The notes under the pieces were generated by a model that was not told the origin of the DNA, searched no databases, and worked only from the letters and a program-made list of their open reading frames with translations. Source: a virus. From it: a DNA stretch of 23,960 nucleotides. Made by a program: the position numbers and the translations under genes. Below are positions 7,843-14,738 of this stretch, one piece after another. How positions within the stretch are numbered: the stretch's first letter is position 1; every line of letters starts with the position of its first letter. Location of the stretch: IMG/VR virus record IMGVR_UViG_3300037502_001253, positions 1-23,960 of that record, one strand, 5' to 3'.

Positions 7843-8811
7843 TTATGGGTGAGTATAAGTATAAACAGTTCCTTCCGATACCGCAGGGCAGAAATAAGGC
7901 GTAGCAAGCAACACCGATGGAACATTCAGGCGCACCGTTACCACGTCTAAGGAAGACAATGTAGATACAGTGAATACCATTTGATCGTTTGTGCTGTCGT
8001 ATGCCACACCTGACGGAGTAAGTGTTGACCCATTCTTGGTGAGCAACCACGCACCTGCCGCATCGAGTACAGTACCGAACTTAGCAAGCAATGACGCCTT
8101 AGCACCTATACCGTCTGTGTACACCTGTACTTTAATAGCAGTAGATGTGTTCGCCAGACCCTGTACTATCAGCGTGTCATACAGCAGTGAAGCCCAATCC
8201 TGTGGAGTAAGGTTAGCCTGCACCATTGCTGCGCTTTCGTTCAATTCAGCGTTGTTCTGAATAATCATATTCACGTTGAACTTAACAAGCGTGTCAACAG
8301 TAGCGGTCTTCATGTCCTGCATGTAGAATGAGAACAGAGATACACCACCAAGACCGCTTGCACCGTCTGCGTCTGTCTTAGATGTGCCGATAAGGTTACC
8401 TGCATCGTCAACCCATGCAAAATCGTATTGGTCTTGAGCTGTAAGACTGTACTGCTTCCACTTAGCAAACTGCGCAAATTGCAGGGTCATGTCCCACTGC
8501 CAGTTGTATGGCGGGAACTGTGTCGGAGTCAGGTAACCGTCTTTGTTTTCGGTCTTTACCGCCTCTGTATTGTCCTGCATCTGCGACAATATGCCCGACA
8601 GTTTCCAACGAAGCCCCGGAGTGTCGTTAGTCAGGCCGTCATAGATATAATCTTTCAGGGCTGCGTTATCGGTCAGCACCGAAGCAGGGATAACAGTTCC
8701 TTTAGGGAACATCAAAAAGTACTTGTAAATTGACGGCTGGAACGCACAGAAGAATTTACCTACGTTGCCCGATGTGCCGCAATTCGATAGATTTAGAATT
8801 GTAGTTGACAT
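7843..8811 (-). CDS. Putative major tail tube protein (322 aa)
   Basis: The 322-residue protein starts MSTTILNLSNCGTSGNVGK. It is acidic to neutral, beta-rich, and has no membrane segments. Residues 1-200 look like the tube domain, with the pattern PPYNWQWDMTLQFAQFAKWK in the middle. The C-terminal hundred residues (DGIGAKASLLAKF onward, with LTPSGVAYDS and TVSTL) resemble a small beta-sandwich appended domain of the kind seen on phage tail tubes. It lies between neck candidates and the tape measure block. No sheath gene is seen beside it, which fits a siphovirus. The call is by position, size and composition rather than a recognised motif. Confidence 0.7.
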   Translation of the reverse strand: MSTTILNLSNCGTSGNVGKFFCAFQPSIYKYFLMFPKGTVIPASVLTDNAALKDYIYDGLTNDTPGLRWKLSGILSQMQDNTEAVKTENKDGYLTPTQFPPYNWQWDMTLQFAQFAKWKQYSLTAQDQYDFAWVDDAGNLIGTSKTDADGASGLGGVSLFSFYMQDMKTATVDTLVKFNVNMIIQNNAELNESAAMVQANLTPQDWASLLYDTLIVQGLANTSTAIKVQVYTDGIGAKASLLAKFGTVLDAAGAWLLTKNGSTLTPSGVAYDSTNDQMVFTVSTLSSLDVVTVRLNVPSVLLATPYFCPAVSEGTVYTYTHP

Positions 8812-8824
8812 TTTTTAGTTGTTT

Positions 8825-9700
8825 TTAATTGTTTTCGTTATAAGTTATTAGTGCGCTGTCACCGTCATTGAAGCTATCAAACGTGAACGTCTGAGTAGAT
8901 GGATTGTACGGCATGTTGTCGATGTTGTTGTTATTGAGTATCACATTCGGGAACACGTATCGGTTCGCCAAGTGAGGTATCGTTAACGTAGAGCCAACGG
9001 GGTATTCCAACGGTATGCGAGTACCGTTTACTAATGTCTGATATTCATTCGGGTCGGGGTTGCTCTTGAAGTTAGCCCGTATGCATCCTGTCATTGCGTT
9101 GAAGTTTTGAGGTAGTATAGGCGGGGTGCAGTCACCGTACATATCGAGTCCCATTGATAGCGTACCGTCAATACGGAAGCATAGACGTGGTTGGTGCTGT
9201 TGGTTCGTAATCACAGCGTCTTTGAACGCCCCCGAATACTTGTTAACCACATTGTCCACATCCCTGCTAACGCTGTTCACGATAAACCCGAACGGAGCAG
9301 GAGTAAGCAGGTCGAGCACGTCACGTACTACCTGTTCATCCATCCTTTGCGGGTTCGTAACGGGTCGCACTTTGGCAAGGTTAACGAAGAAGTACAACGA
9401 TAGGTTATACGTGGTGCGTTCTACGTCAATCAGCATCGGGTCATTAAGTCCTACATAGAACAATGCCTGAATCTTATCGTTGTAGAACATGTCCTTTGAA
9501 TAGTCCTTACCTTGCTGATACCATTGCGGAACAAACCCATCGGCTACGCTGTTTCGGTACACCCTGCCATAAGCCTGCAACATATCACCAGTCATGCCAG
9601 ATGTACCCCACAACACATACAGACGCTCGTACAGGTAGGTAATTATCTTTCCTGTTGCATAGTCTATGCCTGTCGGGTATGGTACTACGTTTATGCTCAT
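8825..9700 (-). CDS. Head-tail connector / tail terminator candidate (291 aa)
   Basis: The 291-residue protein starts MSINVVPYPTGIDYATGKII. Segments such as YERLYVLWGTSG, TTYNLSLYFFVNLAKV and ERTTYN point to a mixed alpha/beta structural protein. The C-terminal third is Asn-rich and ends in IDNMPYNPSTQTFTF and a short acidic tail. Its ATG overlaps the stop of the 381-aa gene by four bases, and the tail tube gene starts 13 bases after its stop. In this position phages usually encode head completion or tail terminator proteins. I do not recognise a named family. Confidence 0.65.
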   Translation of the reverse strand: MSINVVPYPTGIDYATGKIITYLYERLYVLWGTSGMTGDMLQAYGRVYRNSVADGFVPQWYQQGKDYSKDMFYNDKIQALFYVGLNDPMLIDVERTTYNLSLYFFVNLAKVRPVTNPQRMDEQVVRDVLDLLTPAPFGFIVNSVSRDVDNVVNKYSGAFKDAVITNQQHQPRLCFRIDGTLSMGLDMYGDCTPPILPQNFNAMTGCIRANFKSNPDPNEYQTLVNGTRIPLEYPVGSTLTIPHLANRYVFPNVILNNNNIDNMPYNPSTQTFTFDSFNDGDSALITYNENN

Positions 9701-10842
9701 ATCTGATGTCCCCAGCGTGGATAAGTGATTGCCCTGCCGTCATTAACAGGTGGTATTGCGCTCATCGGTTGTTCCTTTGGGATAAACGTCTGTTTAACAC
9801 GTGCCACTTCCTGAATAATACGGTCTTTTAGTCCTTGCCTGTACGGTATGCCCTCGCCACCCCTAAGCCCCTCAATCTCGTTGTAAAGCGTTTCGTACAC
9901 TTCCCTATTAAATCGCTGCTCACCATTCACACGTAGGCTGTTCATCTCTATTTCTATGCATTTCTGCGCCATGATCATATCCTGCAACCTATCGAATGCG
10001 TGTGCATTACGGATAACGGTATTGGTATAATCACGATTGGTAGAAAATTCGAGGTTCAGCCCGTATGTACGGTAATTGCTGAAATACTGGTCACGTACAA
10101 AAGTCTTTTCAGCATAGTTTGAAGTCGCCTCAAAGCCCTGATACCCGATGAAATAAAACGTTTCCCACCAGTTCAGGTACACATCAACCGCCTTTGCCCC
10201 CTGCGCCTCTAACTCGTCCTGATAGTACCCGATGAATATTACACCGCCTTTGTAGTCGTTGTTTAAACGGGATAGAATAACATCGTCTAATACGGTTATC
10301 TCTTGGTTATACCCCTGTGTGACTTCTACTTCCTGTGTATATATTTCATCGAATTTCAGGTCATTGTAGATGTACAGCGTAACGGTACACGGAATGGACA
10401 TCATGAGTGCAATCGACTCCAAACGGGTAGCATAATCACCCTGCGGTAGTTTCACCTGCCATCCGCAAAACTTCCCCGCATTGTCAATAGTGCGATACTG
10501 CGTCCTGAACTGCTTTTCAAACAGTATCTTTGACGGTTCTACTATATCATTTGCACGGAATACCGATAACATGCTCTCTACCGCTACCTGCTGCTTTAAT
10601 GATAGCAAGTAGGCGTTATAGTTTTCGTCTGTTATCGTGCTGTCCTCTTGAGCGTCCCACAACCGAACGGGTGAACATGCGCTGTGTACGTAGTTGTAGT
10701 ACATGCCTGACGTACACTCCGTAACATCGCTATCGAGCACGGGGGTAAAGTCAGAAGAGGTAGGCTGTTGCCACCCCTTCCGACCCATAATGACAGGGAG
10801 CAATCGCTCCAAATCAAGCCCGTTTGTGTACCTTATCGGCAT
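9697..10842 (-). CDS. Structural protein, possible neck component (381 aa)
   Basis: The protein is 381 residues, starting MPIRYTNGLDLERLLPVIMG. Its middle has a probable beta-sandwich section (residues about 115-215, including KFCGWQVKLPQGDYATRLES and VTLYIYNDLKFDEIYT). It ends in a helical region rich in Glu and Arg and a C-terminal TYPRWGHQI. It is larger than usual connector proteins, so it may combine a connector with another domain. It begins seven bases after the stop of the signal-peptide protein upstream and overlaps the next gene by four bases (ATGA). A head-tail joining or capsid-associated role is inferred from order only. Confidence 0.6.
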   Translation of the reverse strand: MPIRYTNGLDLERLLPVIMGRKGWQQPTSSDFTPVLDSDVTECTSGMYYNYVHSACSPVRLWDAQEDSTITDENYNAYLLSLKQQVAVESMLSVFRANDIVEPSKILFEKQFRTQYRTIDNAGKFCGWQVKLPQGDYATRLESIALMMSIPCTVTLYIYNDLKFDEIYTQEVEVTQGYNQEITVLDDVILSRLNNDYKGGVIFIGYYQDELEAQGAKAVDVYLNWWETFYFIGYQGFEATSNYAEKTFVRDQYFSNYRTYGLNLEFSTNRDYTNTVIRNAHAFDRLQDMIMAQKCIEIEMNSLRVNGEQRFNREVYETLYNEIEGLRGGEGIPYRQGLKDRIIQEVARVKQTFIPKEQPMSAIPPVNDGRAITYPRWGHQI

Positions 10843-10849
10843 AGTTTGT

Positions 10850-11344
10850 TTAGTTTAACAGACCAACGTATTTAGCTGCGAGGTAGTAACTGCCACTCAA
10901 AATACTTGTTTGCGTACCACTTGTAATGGCACGTACACGCAAATACTTGAAGTTACATGTAGGTATAAGGAACTGATATGTAGTGTTCTTTACCGTACCT
11001 GTGTCAACAAGACCTACCGACCCTTCTACGTAGTTTTCCAACGTAGTCCAGTTGCCCGATGTAGCCGATGTTGCATCGTTGCTGCCCTGCACGATCATAG
11101 TACATGTTGTAGTACCTGTAATCTGTGTTACAATGTACTTCAACGCTACGGTTGACCATTGGTTGTGGTCATTGCGACCGTTCCAAAGGTATGCCGTGTC
11201 TGCACCGCTCAATGTGTCATTGCTGCCGATGTTCTTCACCGTACCCGCTGCTGTTACTTGGTTGAATGTGCCGCTACGATTGCTCTGTGCGTTTGCGAAC
11301 CCTGCGCAAAGAATGAATGCTATTGCTATTACTATATGTTTCAT
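10850..11344 (-). CDS. Capsid-region protein with an apparent Sec signal peptide (164 aa)
   Basis: The protein opens with a textbook signal peptide: MKH, a hydrophobic core IVIAIAFILCAGF, and a signal peptidase I site after ANA (residue 19). The mature part is Thr/Ser/Gly/Asn-rich and beta-type, with YLWNGRNDHNQWSTV and FKYLRVRAITSG. These resemble a jelly-roll surface or decoration domain. It lies 25 bases after the major capsid stop and before the 381-aa gene, where head decoration or fibre proteins are often found. No later Met could give a signal-free version of useful length. A particle protein that is exported is odd; it may be secreted, or the N-terminus may serve another purpose. Confidence 0.75.
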   Translation of the reverse strand: MKHIVIAIAFILCAGFANAQSNRSGTFNQVTAAGTVKNIGSNDTLSGADTAYLWNGRNDHNQWSTVALKYIVTQITGTTTCTMIVQGSNDATSATSGNWTTLENYVEGSVGLVDTGTVKNTTYQFLIPTCNFKYLRVRAITSGTQTSILSGSYYLAAKYVGLLN

Positions 11345-11369
11345 CTTTTCTATTTTATAGGGTTAACAA

Positions 11370-12422
11370 TTACATTTGAGCGAATGCGTAAACAACAGAT
11401 TCGTTCGCCGTGCTAAGTGGAGTGAGCGAGTTTGCAATGTCCACAGACACTTCAAATTCCATCTCATCATCCTGCGCAACACCGTTTTCAGACGATGTAT
11501 CAGCACGAAGCGAATAACCATGAATAGCGAATACAAGACCACCTGAATAGATACCGCCGGGGTTAGTGATCGGGTCAATGATTGAACCGTAACCACCGAG
11601 ATAGCTATTATAATCACCATGTCCGATACGGTTCTGCTTAGGAATCCACGGAACCATAGCGTATGTGCCGGGCTGCATAACGAGCGCAACGCCATTACCG
11701 TAACCTGAATATGCAAGTTCGATTGATGGGTTGATGTTCATGCCCGTGAACTGGAACATTGTGTTCTGAGCGTTACCTGCGCCCTGTGACTGCCAGAAAG
11801 CGGCGTTTACCTCTGTCTGATTGTCGTAGATAGCATTGAACGTACTCATGTTGTAGTAGTTCGAACGCATAACGGCTTTAGCAAGCTGTGTGAACTGCTT
11901 AGTATCGCCTGCCTGAATCTCATGGAAGTAATCAGATGAGTTCCATGTTACACGGCTACCAACAGGAGTGGACGTTTTAACCACTTGGTTACGGTTGGTA
12001 AGCAGGTAATCGATGGCATCTGTTTCGATAGCCTCATGAATGTTCAAGATACAGTTTTTCAGGTTCTGCGCCATTGCCTGATTGAAGCTGAATATGTTGG
12101 TGTCCATCTGCTTCAATGAGATAGAGAACGTATCGGAGTACGTAGTCCATGTGAAAGGCAGTTGCAAACTGTCGCCCCTTGCGCCTGTGTGCGTGGCAGA
12201 ACGTGCGCTGCCGGGTGTGCGCTGCTGACGAACCATAGAATAGCCATATACGGCACGGTCTTCACGGAGGCGAAGTTCCTCAACGTTCTTGACCATTACA
12301 TTTTTGTTTTGCAAACCGAGTTGCAGGGTAGGCAGCATCTTCTCCCTCATTTCCGCTTCTGTGAACGTTTCTATGAGGGTAGTTTGAGCCGCCACCAGAT
12401 TGGAGGGACTAAAATTAGCCAT
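11370..12422 (-). CDS. Major capsid protein (350 aa)
   Basis: The 350-residue protein starts MANFSPSNLVAAQTT. It has an early basic helical segment (KNVEELRLREDRAVYGY), then RGDSLQLPFTWTTYSDTFSI, a long helix of the kind seen in HK97-fold spines (NLKNCILNIHEAIETDAIDYLL), and a C-terminal beta domain. This composition and order suit a HK97-fold capsid protein of Bacteroidota phages. It has its own good promoter (12530-12562) and a structured 100-base leader, as expected for the most abundant virion protein. It is separated from the scaffold gene by a small island of two extra genes. No fused scaffold or protease domain is seen. Confidence 0.85.
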   Translation of the reverse strand: MANFSPSNLVAAQTTLIETFTEAEMREKMLPTLQLGLQNKNVMVKNVEELRLREDRAVYGYSMVRQQRTPGSARSATHTGARGDSLQLPFTWTTYSDTFSISLKQMDTNIFSFNQAMAQNLKNCILNIHEAIETDAIDYLLTNRNQVVKTSTPVGSRVTWNSSDYFHEIQAGDTKQFTQLAKAVMRSNYYNMSTFNAIYDNQTEVNAAFWQSQGAGNAQNTMFQFTGMNINPSIELAYSGYGNGVALVMQPGTYAMVPWIPKQNRIGHGDYNSYLGGYGSIIDPITNPGGIYSGGLVFAIHGYSLRADTSSENGVAQDDEMEFEVSVDIANSLTPLSTANESVVYAFAQM

Positions 12423-12524
12423 TGTTTTAAGTTATTTGGGAAAGATTATAAGCCCTGTAACTCGGGCGAATACTGTGCGCTGTAACCTGCGCTTAGACAA
12501 CTTGAAGCCTATATCTCGGCTTGC
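12423..12524 (-). promoter_or_regulatory. Structured 5' leader of capsid gene with three hairpins
   Basis: Between the capsid promoter and ATG the RNA can form three short hairpins in a row, each with an 8-base loop. They are AAGCC/GGCTT (12505-12522, loop GAGATATA), GCGC/GCGC (12477-12492, loop AGGTTACA) and GCCC/GGGC (12452-12467, loop GAGTTACA), loops given in minus-strand sense. Two loops share GTTACA. A role in mRNA stability, or a binding site for a translational regulator, is possible. Confidence 0.5.
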
Positions 12525-12529
12525 ACTTA

Positions 12530-12562
12530 CAAAGATAAAGTAAGTTGCACGATATTACCAAA
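12530..12562 (-). promoter_or_regulatory. Bacteroidota-type promoter for capsid operon
   Basis: On the minus strand TTTG at 12562-12559 is followed by a 21-base spacer and TATCTTTG at 12537-12530. This matches the Bacteroidota consensus TTTG, 19-21 bp, TAnnTTTG. It would start transcription about 100 bases before the capsid ATG. Confidence 0.75.
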
Positions 12563-12571
12563 AATATTTTT

Positions 12572-12579
12572 TACCTTTA
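12572..12579 (+). promoter_or_regulatory. TACCTTTA -7-like element before the plus-strand secreted protein
   Basis: The octamer differs from TAnnTTTG at one position and ends four bases before the ATG at 12584. A clear TTTG box at the right distance is missing. It lies back to back with the capsid promoter. Confidence 0.35.
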
Positions 12580-12583
12580 TACC

Positions 12584-12934
12584 ATGAGAAAGCAAATATT
12601 ATCATTGTGCCTGTTCGCTTCGGTCGGGGCAACCGCACAGACAACCGACTTCGAACGTAAACAATTAGAGAAACGCATGTCCGATATGGAGTATGCCGTA
12701 CAGAATGCAGGGCGTGAGCTGCGCAGGGCAAATAGCGGTTATAATACAGGTTTTATCCTGTCTGTTGTGGGTCTTGGTGTTGGGTTGTATGGGACTGCCT
12801 TAGAGAACGAGAAACGCCCTTACGTAATAGGTGCTGGGGCTGCATTGTTCGTAGGTGGTCAGGTGACTTTGGTTATATCGAATCGCCATATCCACTTTGC
12901 GGGTGTGGCATTGAAAGGAAAACCCCAACCGTAG
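12584..12934 (+). CDS. Secreted or membrane-associated accessory protein (116 aa)
   Basis: I take the ATG at 12584 because the protein then begins MRKQILSLCLFASVGATAQ, a classical signal peptide with cleavage after ATA or ATAQ. A heptad-like charged helix follows (residues about 22-50, ERKQLEKRMSDMEYAVQNAG). Then come two Gly-rich hydrophobic segments (about 55-73 and 80-99) and a short basic tail. Similar signal-plus-two-Gly-rich-helix proteins are encoded by Bacteroidota genomes, with no known function. The gene is the only plus-strand gene in the virion region. It sits between capsid and scaffold and ends inside a hairpin, so it looks like an accessory gene (moron). A role in superinfection exclusion, envelope change or lysis is possible but unproven. 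Confidence 0.75.
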   Translation: MRKQILSLCLFASVGATAQTTDFERKQLEKRMSDMEYAVQNAGRELRRANSGYNTGFILSVVGLGVGLYGTALENEKRPYVIGAGAALFVGGQVTLVISNRHIHFAGVALKGKPQP

Positions 12935-12948
12935 AAACGGTCAGGGTT
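12921..12948 (-). terminator. Hairpin at 3' end of the plus-strand accessory gene
   Basis: Arms AACCCCAACCGT (12921-12932) and ACGGTCAGGGTT (12937-12948) pair at 10 of 12 positions around an AGAA loop. The TTTTCC run follows only in the minus direction, so it best serves minus-strand transcripts, as a back-up to the hairpin at 12994-13015. The stop codon of the plus-strand gene is within its stem and loop. Confidence 0.55.
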
Positions 12949-12993
12949 AAACAAAATCACCACTTATTGAACGGTACGAAGGTACAACAAAAA

Positions 12994-13015
12994 AGCGAGT
13001 GTAGAAACACCCGCT
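12994..13015 (-). terminator. Intrinsic terminator after 94-aa gene
   Basis: On the minus strand AGCGGGTGT, loop TTCT, ACACTCGCT (8 of 9 pairs) is followed directly by six T residues. It is 30 bases after the stop of the 94-aa gene and would keep that transcript from running into the capsid operon. The opposite side also has an A-rich flank, so limited bidirectional action is possible. Confidence 0.8.
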
Positions 13016-13044
13016 CAAAAAACGTACTGATATGGAAAAATCGG

Positions 13045-13329
13045 TTAGTCCATCTCATGCACCACTAAGCGCATGTAGTCGGGGTGGTTGACCGGTAATC
13101 GTTTCGTTTCGGCTAAGTAGCTGACCACAACGCCTGCGCCCCACCTATCGGATAGTTCGTCTATTGCTTTTTGTCCTATGTGTATCATTCTGTCAATATA
13201 CCCTTGAACCGTATTTGGGAATTCGGGCATTTGAGACACCGAAGTAGTAATGCCTCCAAAAAACGGGTGCTGTGTCACCTCACTCACCACCTCGCATTGT
13301 TGCGTCTGTTCTGCGTTTGTGTGTTCCAT
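13045..13329 (-). CDS. Hypothetical protein in scaffold-capsid island (94 aa)
   Basis: The 94-residue protein starts MEHTNAEQTQQCEVV and ends MRLVVHEMD. Residues about 40-75 (VQGYIDRMIHIGQKAIDEL, DRWGAGVVVSYLAETKRLP) look helical and folded. There are no membrane segments or metal-binding motifs. It has its own promoter candidates upstream and a strong terminator downstream, so it is an independent unit between the scaffold and capsid genes. I do not recognise the family. The neighbouring plus-strand gene converges on it, and together they form an insertion between two genes that are normally adjacent. Confidence 0.65.
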   Translation of the reverse strand: MEHTNAEQTQQCEVVSEVTQHPFFGGITTSVSQMPEFPNTVQGYIDRMIHIGQKAIDELSDRWGAGVVVSYLAETKRLPVNHPDYMRLVVHEMD

Positions 13330-13345
13330 AAGTTATTGTTTGACG

Positions 13346-13377
13346 TAAATATACGGCATTTCTGATAATTCTACAAG
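13346..13377 (-). promoter_or_regulatory. Promoter candidate for 94-aa gene
   Basis: On the minus strand CTTG at 13377-13374, a 20-base spacer and TATATTTA at 13353-13346 approximate the Bacteroidota consensus, 16 bases before the ATG. A second -7-like octamer, TATATTTG at 13410-13403, lies just after the upstream terminator without a matching -33 box. Confidence 0.5.
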
Positions 13378-13415
13378 TGTTGTCGTTAGGTCGCACATGC
13401 CACAAATATACAAAA

Positions 13416-13443
13416 AAGCGGGACTACTTTATTCGTCCCGCTT
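13416..13443 (-). terminator. Strong intrinsic terminator after packaging/scaffold operon
   Basis: A perfect 9-bp stem, AAGCGGGAC (13416-13424) with GTCCCGCTT (13435-13443), has a 10-base loop and is followed on the minus strand by six T residues. It ends the transcript that carries terminase, portal, scaffold and the 12-codon ORF. This explains why the capsid gene downstream needs its own promoter. Confidence 0.9.
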
Positions 13444-13450
13444 AAAATGT

Positions 13451-13489
13451 TTAGCACATTTTGCCGCCTTTTTTCTTACCTTTTGCCAT
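13451..13489 (-). CDS. Tiny basic peptide ORF (12 aa)
   Basis: An ATG at 13489 opens a 12-codon frame, MAKGKKKGGKMC, closed by TAA. It is 12 bases after the scaffold stop and seven bases before the terminator stem. Half of its residues are Lys. It ends in Cys. If translated it could bind nucleic acid or the scaffold tail, but no function is known. A short A-rich stretch can encode such a peptide by chance, so the evidence is position, spacing and the clean start and stop. Confidence 0.4.
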   Translation of the reverse strand: MAKGKKKGGKMC

Positions 13490-13501
13490 ATAATTGTTGA
13501 T

Positions 13502-14305
13502 TTAATCCATCTCTACCGCTTGCCCCGCTTCTTTCAAGGCTTTCACCTGTGCTGCGAAATGCGACTGATACTCCATACCGTTCAAGTTGCCGTCCGGGTT
13601 GCTTTCCTTCCACGACTTTTCAATCTCTGAACGCTTAGTGCTAATTCCTCCTTTCGGTGGTGTGCCATTACCGCCACGTCCTTTCCTGCCGTCATCGGAT
13701 GGCGGTTGCTGCCCTGCCGGGGTCATCTTCTTTTCGCCCTCAAAGAATGCTTTGTATGCGTCCTGTGGCGTTAGATCGTTTTGCGTCCTTTCTTCACGCA
13801 CTCGCTCACCGTTACGATATGGCACATACTTACCATCCTCTTTCTTCAAGGTCAGACCGTTTGCCTTAGCGATTGCGGCAAGTTCGTTACGGGATAAACC
13901 ACCGTATTCAGCAGGAATTGCTTTAAACATTTCCGTTTCTACTTCGTACTGTGTGTAGCGCTCTTCCATTTCCTGCGCTTTCTTTTCGGCTGCTGTCAGG
14001 TTTTCCTGCAACTTCTTTACACGTCCGTCGGAGTCCTTTTGCGCTTCGTAGTGTGCTACAAGGTCAGATAGCCCTTTCCCCTTGAAATTAAGACCGTTTT
14101 CTTCTTTAAATTCCTTTATGCCTATCTCAAGCCCTGCTGTCTTACCTGCGTTGTATTTCTCGCTCTCAAATCGCTTTAAACCTTCATCGGTGAATACCTT
14201 TACTTTCGGTATGTCAATGCTCACTTCTTCGGCTGCATCGTATGCCTCTGCGAGGTCAACGCCTATCAGCTTGCCTAAACTTAAAATCTGTTCTTTGCTT
14301 ATCAT
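13502..14305 (-). CDS. Capsid scaffolding protein (267 aa)
   Basis: The 267-residue protein starts MISKEQILSLGKLIGV. Residues about 85-125 form a charged coiled coil (VKKLQENLTAAEKKAQEMEE). The region around 175-225 is low complexity (GEKKMTPAGQQPPSDDGRKG), and a helical C-terminus carries SHFAAQVKALKEAG. A coiled coil, a disordered Gly/Pro segment and a basic helical end are typical of scaffolds that bind capsid subunits and leave before DNA packaging. It lies downstream of portal, as usual. No protease motif is visible. It is followed by a tiny basic ORF and a strong terminator. Confidence 0.8.
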   Translation of the reverse strand: MISKEQILSLGKLIGVDLAEAYDAAEEVSIDIPKVKVFTDEGLKRFESEKYNAGKTAGLEIGIKEFKEENGLNFKGKGLSDLVAHYEAQKDSDGRVKKLQENLTAAEKKAQEMEERYTQYEVETEMFKAIPAEYGGLSRNELAAIAKANGLTLKKEDGKYVPYRNGERVREERTQNDLTPQDAYKAFFEGEKKMTPAGQQPPSDDGRKGRGGNGTPPKGGISTKRSEIEKSWKESNPDGNLNGMEYQSHFAAQVKALKEAGQAVEMD

Positions 14306-14322
14306 ATTGGTTGTCGTTTGGT

Positions 14323-14727
14323 TTAAAATACGAATTTGTCATCCCACCCACCGTTCAATTCGGTGTCACCGTTTGGAGTGCGTACAATGTGGTCAGGAAC
14401 GTTTGCCCCTACTTCAAGGTAGTAGAACTTAGTCGTGTGCCACTTGCTATTCATACGCGCAACTCGGTGCGCTTCCATAACGATGTTTTCGCTGGTCATG
14501 CCCTTTTTCTTGGCTACTTCAACAAACCTGCCCTCAAACCTGTCGAGCGACTTTGTGCCGCCTTTCTTGCTTAGAAACGCCTCTACTTCAAGTGTGTAGC
14601 GGTGGTATTTCTTCGCCTTTGTTGGGTCGGTGGTGGTAGCGGGTGACGGCGCTGGTACTGGTGCGTCTTGCACATCTTCAAACTGCTCCTGACTCAATTC
14701 AGGATTTTCTTTACGTGGTTTTGCCAT
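14323..14727 (-). CDS. Hypothetical head-region protein (134 aa)
   Basis: The 134-residue protein has a disordered, Pro/Ala/Thr-rich first third (PVPAPSPATTTDPTKAK). A folded basic middle follows (HRYTLEVEAFLSKKGG, FEGRFVEVAKKKGMTSENIV, MEAHRVARMNSKWHT). It ends TELNGGWDDKFVF. It lies between portal (11 bases) and scaffold (17 bases), so it belongs to the head operon. The basic core could contact DNA or the portal, but I recognise no family and have no direct functional evidence. Confidence 0.65.
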   Translation of the reverse strand: MAKPRKENPELSQEQFEDVQDAPVPAPSPATTTDPTKAKKYHRYTLEVEAFLSKKGGTKSLDRFEGRFVEVAKKKGMTSENIVMEAHRVARMNSKWHTTKFYYLEVGANVPDHIVRTPNGDTELNGGWDDKFVF

Positions 14728-14738
14728 ATTATTTGCTT

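Noticed and set aside
11363-11716. 117-aa minus-strand frame inside the major capsid gene
   Set aside because: It lies fully within the capsid coding region in another frame and has an unlikely composition.
13587-13958. 123-aa plus-strand frame opposite the scaffold gene
   Set aside because: Ser/Phe/Pro-rich shadow of the charged scaffold; the scaffold frame has better composition and operon context.
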